Part shown: in pieces, positions 35,186 to 44,202 of the stretch | How positions within the stretch are numbered: the stretch's first letter is position 1 | Layout of the letters: each line of letters begins with the position of its first letter | Assembly: GCA_021833065.1 (NCBI GenBank) | Contig: JAKBGO010000003.1 | Location: 4,426-56,869, forward strand | Length of the DNA: 52,444 nt | Reading direction: 5' to 3' | DNA from: a bacterium | Lineage (GTDB): Bacteria; Patescibacteriota; Saccharimonadia; Saccharimonadales; UBA4665 | The notes under the pieces: generated by a model | Told to the model about the DNA's origin: nothing | Databases searched by the model: none | What the model saw: only the letters and a program-made list of their open reading frames with translations | Translations under genes and position numbers: made by a program

Positions 35186-36242
35186 TCAAAAAAATAAAGT
35201 AGAATTTACAGTAAGCATCAATACAATTATTAAAATTACTTTGATAGTTCTTCTGGTTCTTATAATAATAAACTTTTTTCATAAAGTTGCTCATGCCCTT
35301 TTTCTGATCTTTTCAGCATTTTTTTTAGCATTAGCTCTGAATTCACCGGTTCACTGGATAAGTTCTAAAATTCCTGGAAAAAGAAAAGGAAGCAGGGCCA
35401 TTGCCACTTCTATTTCGTACCTTTTGGTTATTATTATTTTAGGAAGTTTTCTTTCATACATAACACCTCCCCTTGTTAAACAAACTCAAAATTTAATTTC
35501 GTCTGCACCCACATTTATTAACGATATTCATAATTCTAAAAGCCCCGTGGGTTCATTCATTAGAAGGTACAACCTAGAAAAACAAGTTACTCAGTTTTCA
35601 ACACAATTAGAAAACAGGCTCCAAAATTCTACGGACACTGCTTTTTCTACAGTTTCTCACGTTTCTAGCAGTCTATTTTCTATGGTAACTATCCTTGTAC
35701 TAACATTTATGATGCTTGTCGAAAGTCCTAAATGGCTTAAATTCTTTTCTAGATTTATACCTGGACGAAACAAATTGAAGCTAAACGCTATCAGCAAAGA
35801 AATGTATGATGTCATAAGAGGCTTCGTAAACGGACAAGTACTATTGTCGCTTATCGCATCACTGCTTATTTTGCCTGCGTTATTGGTTCTTCATATTGGA
35901 TATCCGGCAGCTCTTATTTTTATAGTGTTTATCTGTGGACTTATTCCAATGGTTGGGCATACGATAGGAGCAATTATTGTAACTTCTGTAGCACTATTTC
36001 ATTCTCTTACTTCAGGTATCGCGATATTAGTCTACTATATTCTATACCAACAAATAGAAAACTACTTAATCCAACCTAAAATTCAGGCTAATACAACTAA
36101 TTTAACCCCTCTCATGGTATTGGTTTCTTTAGTAATTGGGGTGAGTTTTGGCGGACTATTAGGTGGTCTAGTGGCAATTCCAATAGCAGGTTGTTTGAAA
36201 ATTTTAGTCCTTGATGTATTGAAAGAAAGAAAGTTTTTATAA
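35178..36242 (+). CDS. AI-2E family membrane protein (TqsA/PerM-like)
   Basis: With the start at 35178, chosen because AAGGAA lies 5 bp ahead, the protein has 354 residues. It shows the family layout: two adjacent N-terminal helices (about 15-65), a cytoplasmic-like middle stretch, helix VTILVLTFMMLVESP, and LILPALLVLHIGYPAALIFIVFICGLIPMVGHTIGA. That last glycine- and proline-rich stretch, with LLGGLVAIPIAG at the end, is diagnostic. Family members include efflux and Na+/Li+ antiport proteins, so autoinducer transport should not be assumed. Its stop overlaps the convergent cysS end by 6 bp. Confidence 0.85.
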   Translation: MDNQKNKVEFTVSINTIIKITLIVLLVLIIINFFHKVAHALFLIFSAFFLALALNSPVHWISSKIPGKRKGSRAIATSISYLLVIIILGSFLSYITPPLVKQTQNLISSAPTFINDIHNSKSPVGSFIRRYNLEKQVTQFSTQLENRLQNSTDTAFSTVSHVSSSLFSMVTILVLTFMMLVESPKWLKFFSRFIPGRNKLKLNAISKEMYDVIRGFVNGQVLLSLIASLLILPALLVLHIGYPAALIFIVFICGLIPMVGHTIGAIIVTSVALFHSLTSGIAILVYYILYQQIENYLIQPKIQANTTNLTPLMVLVSLVIGVSFGGLLGGLVAIPIAGCLKILVLDVLKERKFL

Positions 36243-37628
36243 ATAAAACCAATAAGTTGCGTTTTTGGTATCGTTTAATCCTACACCGTTGGCCATAAGT
36301 TTACTTCTAATTTCATCCGATTTAGCCCAGTTTTTATCTTGTTTAAATCTTTCTCTGTCTTGTATTAGCCTATAGTCGGTATCAGATAAGTTATCTATAA
36401 TAGATAACTTAGTTCCCAGCATTTGATCAATAAACTCTAAATACTCGTTAAATTCTCTTTTAGATACGTTTTCCGTAGTCGATAAAACATAGTTGAAAGA
36501 TGCATCGATGTCGCTTAATGCCTTTGGTGTATTTAAATCGTCTCTTAGATCATTTAAGATGTTTTCGCGGTATTTATCAAATACGCCGTCGCTTGACGAA
36601 TTGTCCGATAGTTGCCACTTTAAAGCAGCTGCCTGTAACCATGATCGCAATCTATTACTAGTGGCTTCTAATCCATCTAGTTTAAAATTTGCCTGATTTC
36701 TATAACTTGACTCTAAAATATGCAGTCTGATTGTCTCAGGTTTATATCCTAGATCTTCAAGCTGTTCAATGGTATAGCCATTGCCCAGAGACTTGGATAT
36801 TTTCTGATTATCAATCATTACATGATTAGAGTGAAACCAGTAATTAGCGGGAATCTTGCCCGTTAGAGACATGCTTTGAGCTATTTCGTTTGTATGATGC
36901 ACTGGGATATGGTCAATGCCACCGCTGTGTATATCAAAATTATCCCCTAAATATTTAATGCTCATTGCTGAACATTCAATATGCCAACCTGGAAAACCAG
37001 TTCCCCATGGTGAATCCCATTCCATATCTCTCTTAGAGTTTTTGGGTGAGAATTTCCAAAGCGCAAAATCTGAGTTATTCTTTTTGTTTTTATTAAAATC
37101 AACCCGTATACCGGCTATTTGTTCATCGGTATCTAATTGTGCAAAATCTTGATATTTCGGGAATTTTGAAGTATCAAAATATATACCGTCATCAATCTTG
37201 TAAGTAAAACCACCTTCTTCCAGTTTTTTTATTAAATCAATTTGTTCATTAATATGATCTGTTGCACGAGGCATAATATCTGGCTTGGTAATATTCAATT
37301 TTGCAAGTCCATGCAGAAAATCTTTCGTATAATATTCAGCAATTTCCCAAGCGGTTTTATTTTTGCTTTCAGCGCTTTTCTGAAGTTTGTCTTCACCTTC
37401 GTCTGCGTCACTGGTCAAGTGTCCGACATCAGTAATATTTACGATCCATTTCACTTTACCGAAATCATGTCTAAGCAATCTGACTAAAATATCGTTCCTA
37501 ACGTATGTATACCAGTGTCCTATATGTGACTTTTCATAGACCGTAGGTCCACAGGTATAAACGCCGATAACTTCGTTATTAGGCTTAAATTCTTGAACTG
37601 TTCTTGTTAGGGTATTGTATAGATTCAT
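36237..37628 (-). CDS. cysS: Cysteinyl-tRNA synthetase
   Basis: The 463-aa class I synthetase has the HIGH motif as SHIGHW with the first Zn-binding Cys in YTCGPTVY. Further zinc ligands sit in HIECSAM and in VHHTNE (His and Glu). KISKSLGNG is the KMSKS loop. It charges tRNA-Cys. All zinc ligands known from the E. coli enzyme appear to be kept, in contrast with DnaX and RecR upstream in the same gene run. It is the last gene of the dnaX-dnaB-...-cysS run and lies 1 bp after nrnA. A mycothiol ligase MshC can look similar, but the full C-terminal tRNA-binding region favours CysS. Confidence 0.95.
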   Translation of the reverse strand: MNLYNTLTRTVQEFKPNNEVIGVYTCGPTVYEKSHIGHWYTYVRNDILVRLLRHDFGKVKWIVNITDVGHLTSDADEGEDKLQKSAESKNKTAWEIAEYYTKDFLHGLAKLNITKPDIMPRATDHINEQIDLIKKLEEGGFTYKIDDGIYFDTSKFPKYQDFAQLDTDEQIAGIRVDFNKNKKNNSDFALWKFSPKNSKRDMEWDSPWGTGFPGWHIECSAMSIKYLGDNFDIHSGGIDHIPVHHTNEIAQSMSLTGKIPANYWFHSNHVMIDNQKISKSLGNGYTIEQLEDLGYKPETIRLHILESSYRNQANFKLDGLEATSNRLRSWLQAAALKWQLSDNSSSDGVFDKYRENILNDLRDDLNTPKALSDIDASFNYVLSTTENVSKREFNEYLEFIDQMLGTKLSIIDNLSDTDYRLIQDRERFKQDKNWAKSDEIRSKLMANGVGLNDTKNATYWFYL

Positions 37629-37629
37629 T

Positions 37630-38634
37630 TTATAAATTATCTAACAATTGACTAGTTTTTAAAATCAATTTGTCTTTAAAATCACTAAAGCTTACGGGCT
37701 TAATATTGAAACCACTGGCATATTCATGTCCGCCTCCATCAAAAATATCAGCTAACTTCGATGCAACAGGATATTTATTATTGCATCTGATTGAGCCTGT
37801 CAGATGTCCGTCTTGATAAACTTTTAATACTATACTCGTTTTTACTCCCGATATTCCTAAAATTTCCGGATGCATTAAAGGTCCCTGGTTATATAGAGGA
37901 CTAAATTTAGTGATATCATCTTGATTTAAAATAAGAACACCGATCTCATTGTTTTTGTAAAATTCAGTTCTCCTTATTAGATCGGCCTTGTAATTAAAGA
38001 CACTTACAGGGTAGGAGGAGTATTCTCTCCTGCGTTCATCTATATCACTTCTATTAACCCCAAGATCGATAATATCAGCAACAATTCGATAAGTTTCTGG
38101 TAATGCAAGTTGATTTGAGAGACCCTGTGTATCGCCCAATATAGAAATTAGTACTGATTCGAGAAATAAATTGTTTGTTTTATATGAATTTTGTTTTGCT
38201 AATTCAAAAATAATTTGTCCGGTAGATGCTTTATCTTCTAAAACTATTGAAAGTGCAGCAAAATCTAGTTTCTGGTTAACCGTAGCGTGGTGGTCTATAA
38301 CTACTACTGGTTTATCTTTGATTCTATTAAGATGATTCAAATCAATTATTTTTTTAATTAATGTAGTAGTTGATACGTCTACAAAAATTGTCATATCGAA
38401 TTGGTCAAATAAAACATCGGACACCCTATCCCAGCCTCTAACATATTTTAGATAATCAGGCATAGTTACTGCGCAGTACAAAAAACTATTCTTTCCCATT
38501 TCCATCAATAATTGCTCTAAGGCAATGGCACTGCCAAGACTATCGGCATCAGGGTTATCCGCCTGTATTATTAAAATATTACGATGATTAGATAATAAAT
38601 CATCAAAATGGGAATATAATTGATTTTCGTTCAT
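37630..38634 (-). CDS. DHH-family phosphoesterase, NrnA-like nanoRNase/pAp phosphatase
   Basis: The 334-aa protein contains DNPDADSLGSAIAL near residue 26, the first Mn-binding motif, and VVIDHHATVNQ near 114, the DHH motif. A C-terminal DHHA1 domain ends with the GGGHEYASGF motif. Such enzymes degrade 2-5-nt RNAs and hydrolyse pAp or cyclic-dinucleotide products. The precise substrate cannot be told by sequence, but the length and motif order favour NrnA. It lies between recR (3 bp upstream) and cysS (1 bp downstream), a tightly packed arrangement. Confidence 0.88.
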   Translation of the reverse strand: MNENQLYSHFDDLLSNHRNILIIQADNPDADSLGSAIALEQLLMEMGKNSFLYCAVTMPDYLKYVRGWDRVSDVLFDQFDMTIFVDVSTTTLIKKIIDLNHLNRIKDKPVVVIDHHATVNQKLDFAALSIVLEDKASTGQIIFELAKQNSYKTNNLFLESVLISILGDTQGLSNQLALPETYRIVADIIDLGVNRSDIDERRREYSSYPVSVFNYKADLIRRTEFYKNNEIGVLILNQDDITKFSPLYNQGPLMHPEILGISGVKTSIVLKVYQDGHLTGSIRCNNKYPVASKLADIFDGGGHEYASGFNIKPVSFSDFKDKLILKTSQLLDNL

Positions 38635-38637
38635 AAT

Positions 38638-39249
38638 TTAAAATGATTGCCGATTCTCCAATGCTCTAGTGAGAGTTATTTGATCGGCATACTCAATATC
38701 CAATCCTATCGGAAGGCCTCTGGCTAATTTTGTTACTTCTACGTCCGGATAGAGCTCTTTTATTTGTTTTTGTAAGTATAACGAGGTTGTTTCACCTTCA
38801 ACACTAGTATTCGTAGCAAGTATAATTTCATTCACATGATCCGTTTTTATCCTATTTATAAGTTCTCTGATGTGAAGATTTTCGGCGTGTATATCATCTA
38901 ATGGTGATATTAATCCCCCTAATACGTGATATGTGCCAGTGAACTTGTTTGTCTTTTCCATAGCCAATATATCAAATGGTTCTGCTACAACAGCAACTAT
39001 CTGTTTGTTTCTGCTTGAATCTTTATAAAGAGATGATAAATCTTCATCGGAAGATATGATTGCGAATGTTATCGGACAAAATTTAATGTTATTTTTTATG
39101 CCGCTCAAAGAACGTGATAATTTATCTACTGATGAACCAGACTGTTTAAGTAAATAATAAGCGTAACGTTCGGCTGTTTTTTGTCCTACTCCGGGGAGGA
39201 GCGTAAATGCGTCAATTAATTCCTGTAATGGTTTAGGAAGAACATTCAT
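38638..39249 (-). CDS. recR: Recombination protein RecR without a zinc finger
   Basis: The 203-aa protein starts LPKPLQELIDAFTLLPGVGQKTAERYAYYLL, the helix-hairpin-helix of RecR. The Toprim domain is VAVVAEPFDILAME and EIILATNTSVEGETTSLYL. RecR with RecO and RecF loads RecA on gaps. Between these domains RecR usually has four Cys binding zinc. Here the region NIKFCPITFAIISSDEDLSS has one Cys and the whole protein has only that one, so zinc binding is lost. The gene order ybaB-recR is classical, and dnaX lies further upstream, separated by dnaB and a GT-C gene. Confidence 0.93.
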   Translation of the reverse strand: MNVLPKPLQELIDAFTLLPGVGQKTAERYAYYLLKQSGSSVDKLSRSLSGIKNNIKFCPITFAIISSDEDLSSLYKDSSRNKQIVAVVAEPFDILAMEKTNKFTGTYHVLGGLISPLDDIHAENLHIRELINRIKTDHVNEIILATNTSVEGETTSLYLQKQIKELYPDVEVTKLARGLPIGLDIEYADQITLTRALENRQSF

Positions 39250-39259
39250 TAATTTAACT

Positions 39260-39553
39260 TTAGAATCCCAGACTACTCAAGGCTCCCATCATTGGCTGCA
39301 TCTCAGATGCTGCCAATTTCTGGCTTTCTGAAATTGCATCTCTTACTGCTTCTTCCAGCCAAATTTCTAGATCCTCTAACTCATCAAAATTTATCAGATC
39401 TTTATCTAGCGTAATCTTTTTAATTTTCTGTTCACCATTAATCTCAACTTTAACGGCTCCATCACCTTTTTCTACGGTTATAATCTTTTTAGCGAGCTCT
39501 TTTTGAATTTTACGAGCCTTCAATAGCATCTTGGTTTGATCAAACTTATTCAT
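39260..39553 (-). CDS. YbaB/EbfC nucleoid-associated protein
   Basis: The 97-aa protein has the YbaB pattern: N-terminal helix KMLLKARKIQKELAKKIITVEKGDGAVKVEINGEQKIKKITLD, then a C-terminal helix with EEAVRDAISESQKLAA. The family forms DNA-binding dimers and is usually encoded between dnaX and recR, as here. The function is modest chromosome binding or regulation and is known only from a few members. It starts 29 bp after the GT-C gene and precedes recR by 10 bp. No catalytic features are expected. Confidence 0.9.
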   Translation of the reverse strand: MNKFDQTKMLLKARKIQKELAKKIITVEKGDGAVKVEINGEQKIKKITLDKDLINFDELEDLEIWLEEAVRDAISESQKLAASEMQPMMGALSSLGF

Positions 39554-39581
39554 ATCTGCTCCTTTTTCTTACTATATATTA

Positions 39582-40769
39582 TCAGTTTATACGGTGTAAA
39601 TCAAAAAGCTGGATGGTGTTCTGATTATATTTCCAAGCTACAAAATAGCTTCTATAGTTATAAAATACAGCACTAAATATCAGTAAAGAAATTAAACTGT
39701 AGGCAACAAATTTAGCTATTTTGTTGACTGGGAATTGCTTTGTCCACAATAATAAAAAGCTATGTAATCCCGAGATAGCTATAAAGAACATCACTGTAGA
39801 CATAGCCAAAACCATTTCACTGTTAAAAAAGGTTAATAGGTAAGACAGTATTAGTAAGGATAAAATTAATTTAGACCTGTTAGCATCAAAGTTTTTTACA
39901 AAAAAGATTAATCCTAAGATAAAGAAAATTATCATAAATCCGCTAAGTATTGGTGTCCCAGGCAACCACATTGATTGATTAGATAGACCGCTCAGAAATA
40001 CTTTTTTAAATGGATCTATGTAGGTTGAATAGTATTTCAGACTATGTATCTGAAAGCCATTAGCACCGAGAAAATAATATATATTATTAAATTTATCGGC
40101 TATATGTCTGACAATAAATGGTACCCAGAATAGTCCTAATATAAGTGAAAATAACACCTTTAAAGTATTAATGTCCTTTTTTAGGAGTGTAAGTAGATTT
40201 TTTCGATTGAAATATAAAGACAGTACTACAAACCAAATTCCTCCAGGAATCAAAATAATCAAACTAAAAACAAATAAGGCCAGGTATAGCCTACTATTTT
40301 TTATAACCGTACTTGTCAATATTCTTACATAGAATAGACACGGGATTATTAATAAATAAATTATCAAATAAGATTCATAGCGCCCAAGATGAAGTAACAA
40401 TGGCCAAGATATCAATAATAGAGAAGATATTATGGCGATAAAATTTCCGTGCCATTTTTTTACAATGTAATATGACAGAGTTAATATTAAAAAAGCGAAA
40501 GAAATGGAAGGTATTTTTAAAATTATTGGGCTAAACTGTACCTGTATAGATTTAATTAAATATAAAAAAACTTTATATAATAAAAAATATCCGTTGTGCC
40601 AGATATTACTGAGGTATGAATAACTGACTAAGGTATTGTTTTTATTCAAAATGGTATTAGGAAAAGGAAAGCTGCCAATCTTATAAAAATATGAACCGCA
40701 AAATACTATAAAAAGTGAAATGAAAGTGAAATTATGTCTTATGATTGATGTTATTTTTTTCTTCATCAA
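39582..40769 (-). CDS. Polytopic membrane protein, probable GT-C glycosyltransferase
   Basis: The 395-aa protein has about ten to twelve hydrophobic helices and few charged residues. The layout resembles lipid-linked-sugar transferases of the ArnT/PMT type (dolichyl-phosphate-mannose-like). The first loop, after IFCGSYFYKIGSFPFPN, lacks a clear DxD or EEA motif, so the fold assignment is weak. It overlaps dnaB by 4 bp and precedes ybaB by 28 bp, so it is embedded in a replication-recombination gene run. There is no sign of a pseudogene. Function and substrate are unknown. Confidence 0.5.
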   Translation of the reverse strand: MMKKKITSIIRHNFTFISLFIVFCGSYFYKIGSFPFPNTILNKNNTLVSYSYLSNIWHNGYFLLYKVFLYLIKSIQVQFSPIILKIPSISFAFLILTLSYYIVKKWHGNFIAIISSLLLISWPLLLHLGRYESYLIIYLLIIPCLFYVRILTSTVIKNSRLYLALFVFSLIILIPGGIWFVVLSLYFNRKNLLTLLKKDINTLKVLFSLILGLFWVPFIVRHIADKFNNIYYFLGANGFQIHSLKYYSTYIDPFKKVFLSGLSNQSMWLPGTPILSGFMIIFFILGLIFFVKNFDANRSKLILSLLILSYLLTFFNSEMVLAMSTVMFFIAISGLHSFLLLWTKQFPVNKIAKFVAYSLISLLIFSAVFYNYRSYFVAWKYNQNTIQLFDLHRIN

Positions 40770-42109
40770 GAATCCATATTAGTATGTTTTCTATCTACCG
40801 ATCTGAATCTTTGTTTATCGTTATCAAAATATAGCTCAACTTTACCGGTTGGACCATTTCTATGTTTTTTTATGTATATATCCGTTATTTTTTGTCTGTC
40901 AGTATCTGGTTTATAATATTCTTCTCTGTAAATAAACATGACAACATCGGCATCTTGTTCTATGGAGCCGGACTCTCTAAGATCGGCAAGTTGAGGTATC
41001 TGTGGTGAGCGATTTTCAACCGAACGGCTAAGCTGCGATAAAGCTAGAACAGGTACGTTAAGCTCTCTGGCGATTATCTTGAGACCTCTGGATATTTCCG
41101 ATATTTCCTGAACTCTATTACCGTCGCTATTCGACCTTGTTCCTGACATTAATTGGAGATAATCGACTATAATAAGTCCAATATCGCGTTTATGTGATTC
41201 TCTACGTGCTTTTGTTCTAAGATCATTTATTGTAATACCTGGAGAATCATCTATGAATATTTGTGCCTCACTTAGCGTACCTAAAGCGTTTCCTATTTTC
41301 TCAAAATCAGCGTCGGTTAATGTTCCGGTTCTCAGGTTAAAGGCATTAACACCTGATTCCATAGCAAGCAATCTGTCAACTAATTGCTCTTTAGACATTT
41401 CTAAAGAAAATACTAGGACAGGTTTCTGCGATGATACAGCGACTTTATGAGCAAAATTAAGCGCCAAAGCAGTTTTTCCCATCGATGGTCTGGCTGCCAG
41501 TACCAACAAATCAGATCTTTGAAATCCCGCCAGCATATTGTCTAAATCCGTAAAACCGGTGGGAATACCTCTAATCTTTTTTTTATCTTTATGCAGTTCA
41601 TCCAAACGATCAAAACTCTCAGACAGGATTGATTCAAGTGAGACAATATTTTGTTTAATTTGATTTTGAGAAACATCAAAAATTTTAGTTTCGGATTCTT
41701 CAACTAATTGATTTAAATCCTTGCTTTCATCTTTAACCAGTTCGTTTATTTCATTAGAAGCTATTATCAAACGCCTTCTGAATGATTTCTGGACTACTAT
41801 ATTGGCATAATCCTCTACGTGAGATGCGGTCGGAACAAAATTTGTGATTTCTGTCAGATAGGTCGGTCCACCGGCAACTTCTAATTCTTTAATATTTTTT
41901 AATTGATTTGAAACTGTTAAAACATCAATTGCCTGATGGGAATCGTAGAGCTTAGACATTGCTTTATAAATAGCTCTGTTTCTTGGGTCAAAAAAATCAT
42001 TTTCAGTAACTTTATCTGCAATCTTAACAATAGCATCGGGATCAATTAATATTGCACCTAAGAGGCTAACTTCTGCTTCTATGTTATTTGGTTCGTTCTT
42101 TTCCGCCAT
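40766..42109 (-). CDS. dnaB: Replicative DNA helicase DnaB
   Basis: The 447-aa hexameric helicase has the N-terminal NIEAEVSLLGAILID domain and the C-terminal RecA-like core. Walker A is LAARPSMGKTALALNFA near residue 205, Walker B is IGLIIVDYLQLM, and QEISEISRGLK and SQLSRSVENR follow. It unwinds DNA ahead of the replisome and recruits primase. Length and motifs are normal, and no intein is visible. It is 9 bp downstream of dnaX. Having dnaB adjacent to dnaX is not the usual textbook order, but it keeps replication genes together. Confidence 0.97.
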   Translation of the reverse strand: MAEKNEPNNIEAEVSLLGAILIDPDAIVKIADKVTENDFFDPRNRAIYKAMSKLYDSHQAIDVLTVSNQLKNIKELEVAGGPTYLTEITNFVPTASHVEDYANIVVQKSFRRRLIIASNEINELVKDESKDLNQLVEESETKIFDVSQNQIKQNIVSLESILSESFDRLDELHKDKKKIRGIPTGFTDLDNMLAGFQRSDLLVLAARPSMGKTALALNFAHKVAVSSQKPVLVFSLEMSKEQLVDRLLAMESGVNAFNLRTGTLTDADFEKIGNALGTLSEAQIFIDDSPGITINDLRTKARRESHKRDIGLIIVDYLQLMSGTRSNSDGNRVQEISEISRGLKIIARELNVPVLALSQLSRSVENRSPQIPQLADLRESGSIEQDADVVMFIYREEYYKPDTDRQKITDIYIKKHRNGPTGKVELYFDNDKQRFRSVDRKHTNMDS

Positions 42110-42118
42110 AATTATATC

Positions 42119-43582
42119 CTATGAAATTTCAGAATCACCCTGAAAGAATTCAGCACCCTTAAAAACTTCAAACACTTCTTTGGTATCGATTGTAGCTTTC
42201 GTGTCACTAATTATATCATTATCTTCTGGTTGGTTTTTTTCTAAAACTAACTCTTTATCGAATGAACTTATAATTTTAATGTTAGAAGCACCTAATTCAG
42301 TGAGAATATCTGAAATAATTTTAAAGTTTTTGGAGTTATTAAGTTGGTTCGAGTAAAATTTATATCTAAACATCACTTCAACCGTATCCTCGTCTATAAA
42401 ACTAACTTTTGACATCATTAATGTACTGTAAAGTGTTGTATGACTATTTTTAAGATTTTTAAGTAACTGATCCCAGACTGATTTAATGTCCACTTTTTCA
42501 GTAACTGTTTTATCTAACTTTACAATACTTGCATCTTTTTTAGAGTTATCTTTAACCAGCATATCAGGTATTTGTTTAATTTTTTTATCAGAATACTGAT
42601 TGACGGGTTTATCTATATCTAATAATTCTTCAGAAAGTATAATTTTTAAGTAATCTTTAAAGTACGGTTTATTACCAATTTCTAAGAGTTTCCAAATCAA
42701 TTTAATAATGATTTTAGCCTCTGAGGGTTCTATATTGTCATCAATTAATCTGTTTTTCATATTCTTAATCATTGAAGATACCAATACTTTAATGTCAGTG
42801 CCGCTATTGGCAAGTTCATCGATTTTTGTAAACACTTTATTAGTGTTAAGCGTCTTATGTAAAACACCGTCAATAATAAAATTCACTTCTTTTTCAGAAG
42901 GTAAACCTATTAGTTCGGAGACGTCGTTAACTTTAATATTTTTAGACATTGATGACAGTTGATCTAAAATGTTTATGGCATCCCTTAATCCACCTTCAGA
43001 TAATTCAGCTATCAACGATAAGGCATCCTCAGATACAACTATGTCCTCTTTTTTTGCAATGTAATTTAATCTTGATACAATCGTGGGGATTTCATGTGGT
43101 TTAAAAATAAATTTTTGAGTCCTACTGATTATAGTTTCAGGCACTTTACCGACATCCGTTGTGGCTAAAATAAAAATTACATGGGCTGGAGGTTCTTCTA
43201 ATAATTTGAGTAGAGCATTAAAGGCAGGCAAAGTAAGCATATGAACTTCATCAATAATATAAACTTTGTATTTAGCATAGGATGGAGCGATAGTTGATTT
43301 CTCTCTAAGATCTCGAATTTCATCAATACCTCTGTTACTGGCTCCATCGATCTCTATAATATCTACATGATTATCTTCTAGTTTGTATTCCAAGTTATTA
43401 ATTTGATGAGCAAAGATACGAGCTACCGATGTTTTACCTACTCCTCTAGGACCGACAAATAGATAGGCATGGCTTATTTTTGAATCTTTTATAGAATTAG
43501 TTAGAGTTTTGACAATAGAATCCTGCCCAACGACATCACTCAAACTATTTGATCTGTACTTACGATATAAAGCTTGCCTCAT
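42119..43582 (-). CDS. dnaX: DNA polymerase III subunit gamma/tau lacking its zinc module
   Basis: The 487-aa clamp loader ATPase has Walker A VGPRGVGKTSVARIFA at residues 43-58. Walker B is VYIIDEVHMLTLPAFNALLKLLEEPP, and sensor 1 with the arginine motif is LATTDVGKVPETIISRTQKF. In most bacteria a four-Cys zinc module lies between the P-loop helix and DLIEIDAAS. Here HQINNLEYKLEDNHVDIIEIDGAS runs straight through, and the segment I read (residues 1-230) contains no Cys. The C-terminal third is variable, as in other tau/gamma subunits. It heads the run dnaX-dnaB-GT-C-ybaB-recR-nrnA-cysS. Confidence 0.95.
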   Translation of the reverse strand: MRQALYRKYRSNSLSDVVGQDSIVKTLTNSIKDSKISHAYLFVGPRGVGKTSVARIFAHQINNLEYKLEDNHVDIIEIDGASNRGIDEIRDLREKSTIAPSYAKYKVYIIDEVHMLTLPAFNALLKLLEEPPAHVIFILATTDVGKVPETIISRTQKFIFKPHEIPTIVSRLNYIAKKEDIVVSEDALSLIAELSEGGLRDAINILDQLSSMSKNIKVNDVSELIGLPSEKEVNFIIDGVLHKTLNTNKVFTKIDELANSGTDIKVLVSSMIKNMKNRLIDDNIEPSEAKIIIKLIWKLLEIGNKPYFKDYLKIILSEELLDIDKPVNQYSDKKIKQIPDMLVKDNSKKDASIVKLDKTVTEKVDIKSVWDQLLKNLKNSHTTLYSTLMMSKVSFIDEDTVEVMFRYKFYSNQLNNSKNFKIISDILTELGASNIKIISSFDKELVLEKNQPEDNDIISDTKATIDTKEVFEVFKGAEFFQGDSEIS

Positions 43583-43642
43583 TTGTATTAATTTTATTAC
43601 AGTTTAAGTGATTAAACTATATTAAAAGTAATGCAAACTGCA

Positions 43643-44158
43643 CTATAGCGCAGCTTCCAGAGCTGCCCACTCTGTATTAGAATCGTCTTCCGGGACATTA
43701 ATACTGACTTGATCACCAGGTTTTGCTTTAAAGTAAGTAACAGATGCTAGCAAAACTCTTAATTTTTTATTATTAACATCCACAAAATAGTGACCGTTTT
43801 CTAATTTCAAAGTACCTACTAGTTGCTTTCTAGCAATAGGACCTATCTGTTTATATAGAAAGGCACCATCGTCCCCGATAGTTAATTTAAGTATATCTCC
43901 TTGAACCAATTTAGATTTAGAAGCATAATTTGCAGGAACCGGATAAGTTTTATTATCGGAACCAACCATGTTCTGACCATCAAAAACGCCTTCAATGATT
44001 TTTCCGGCGATAGGTTCTTCGCTAGTCTCTTTTTTAGCTTCGGATAAATCAGGTCCTATAATGGAATAAATTAACTCATGAGCCGCAGCTAAATTAGTTT
44101 CAGCTTCGGATATTAGATTAAGTATTCTTTTTACTTGTTTATCTGGGATATCAGGCAT
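43643..44158 (-). CDS. Uncharacterised 171-aa protein with operator-like promoter
   Basis: I do not recognise a named family. The N-terminal about 45 residues are helical and amphipathic (DKQVKRILNLISEAETNLAAAHELIYSII). The C-terminal 110 are beta-rich and glycine-spaced (IAGKIIEGVFDGQNMVGSDNKTYPVPANYASKSKLVQGDILKLTI), which looks like a small OB- or beta-barrel-type domain. No Cys, membrane segment or signal peptide is seen. The gene sits between rplJ/rplL and dnaX, behind its own promoter flanked by a 14-bp inverted repeat. An AAGGAG lies about 23 nt upstream of the ATG, too far to be ideal. A nucleic-acid role is a guess from the fold and neighbours. Confidence 0.6.
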   Translation of the reverse strand: MPDIPDKQVKRILNLISEAETNLAAAHELIYSIIGPDLSEAKKETSEEPIAGKIIEGVFDGQNMVGSDNKTYPVPANYASKSKLVQGDILKLTIGDDGAFLYKQIGPIARKQLVGTLKLENGHYFVDVNNKKLRVLLASVTYFKAKPGDQVSINVPEDDSNTEWAALEAAL

Positions 44159-44202
44159 GTTGATTTTTGGTTTGTTTTTCTTCCCAACTCCTTACTAGTT
44201 GT

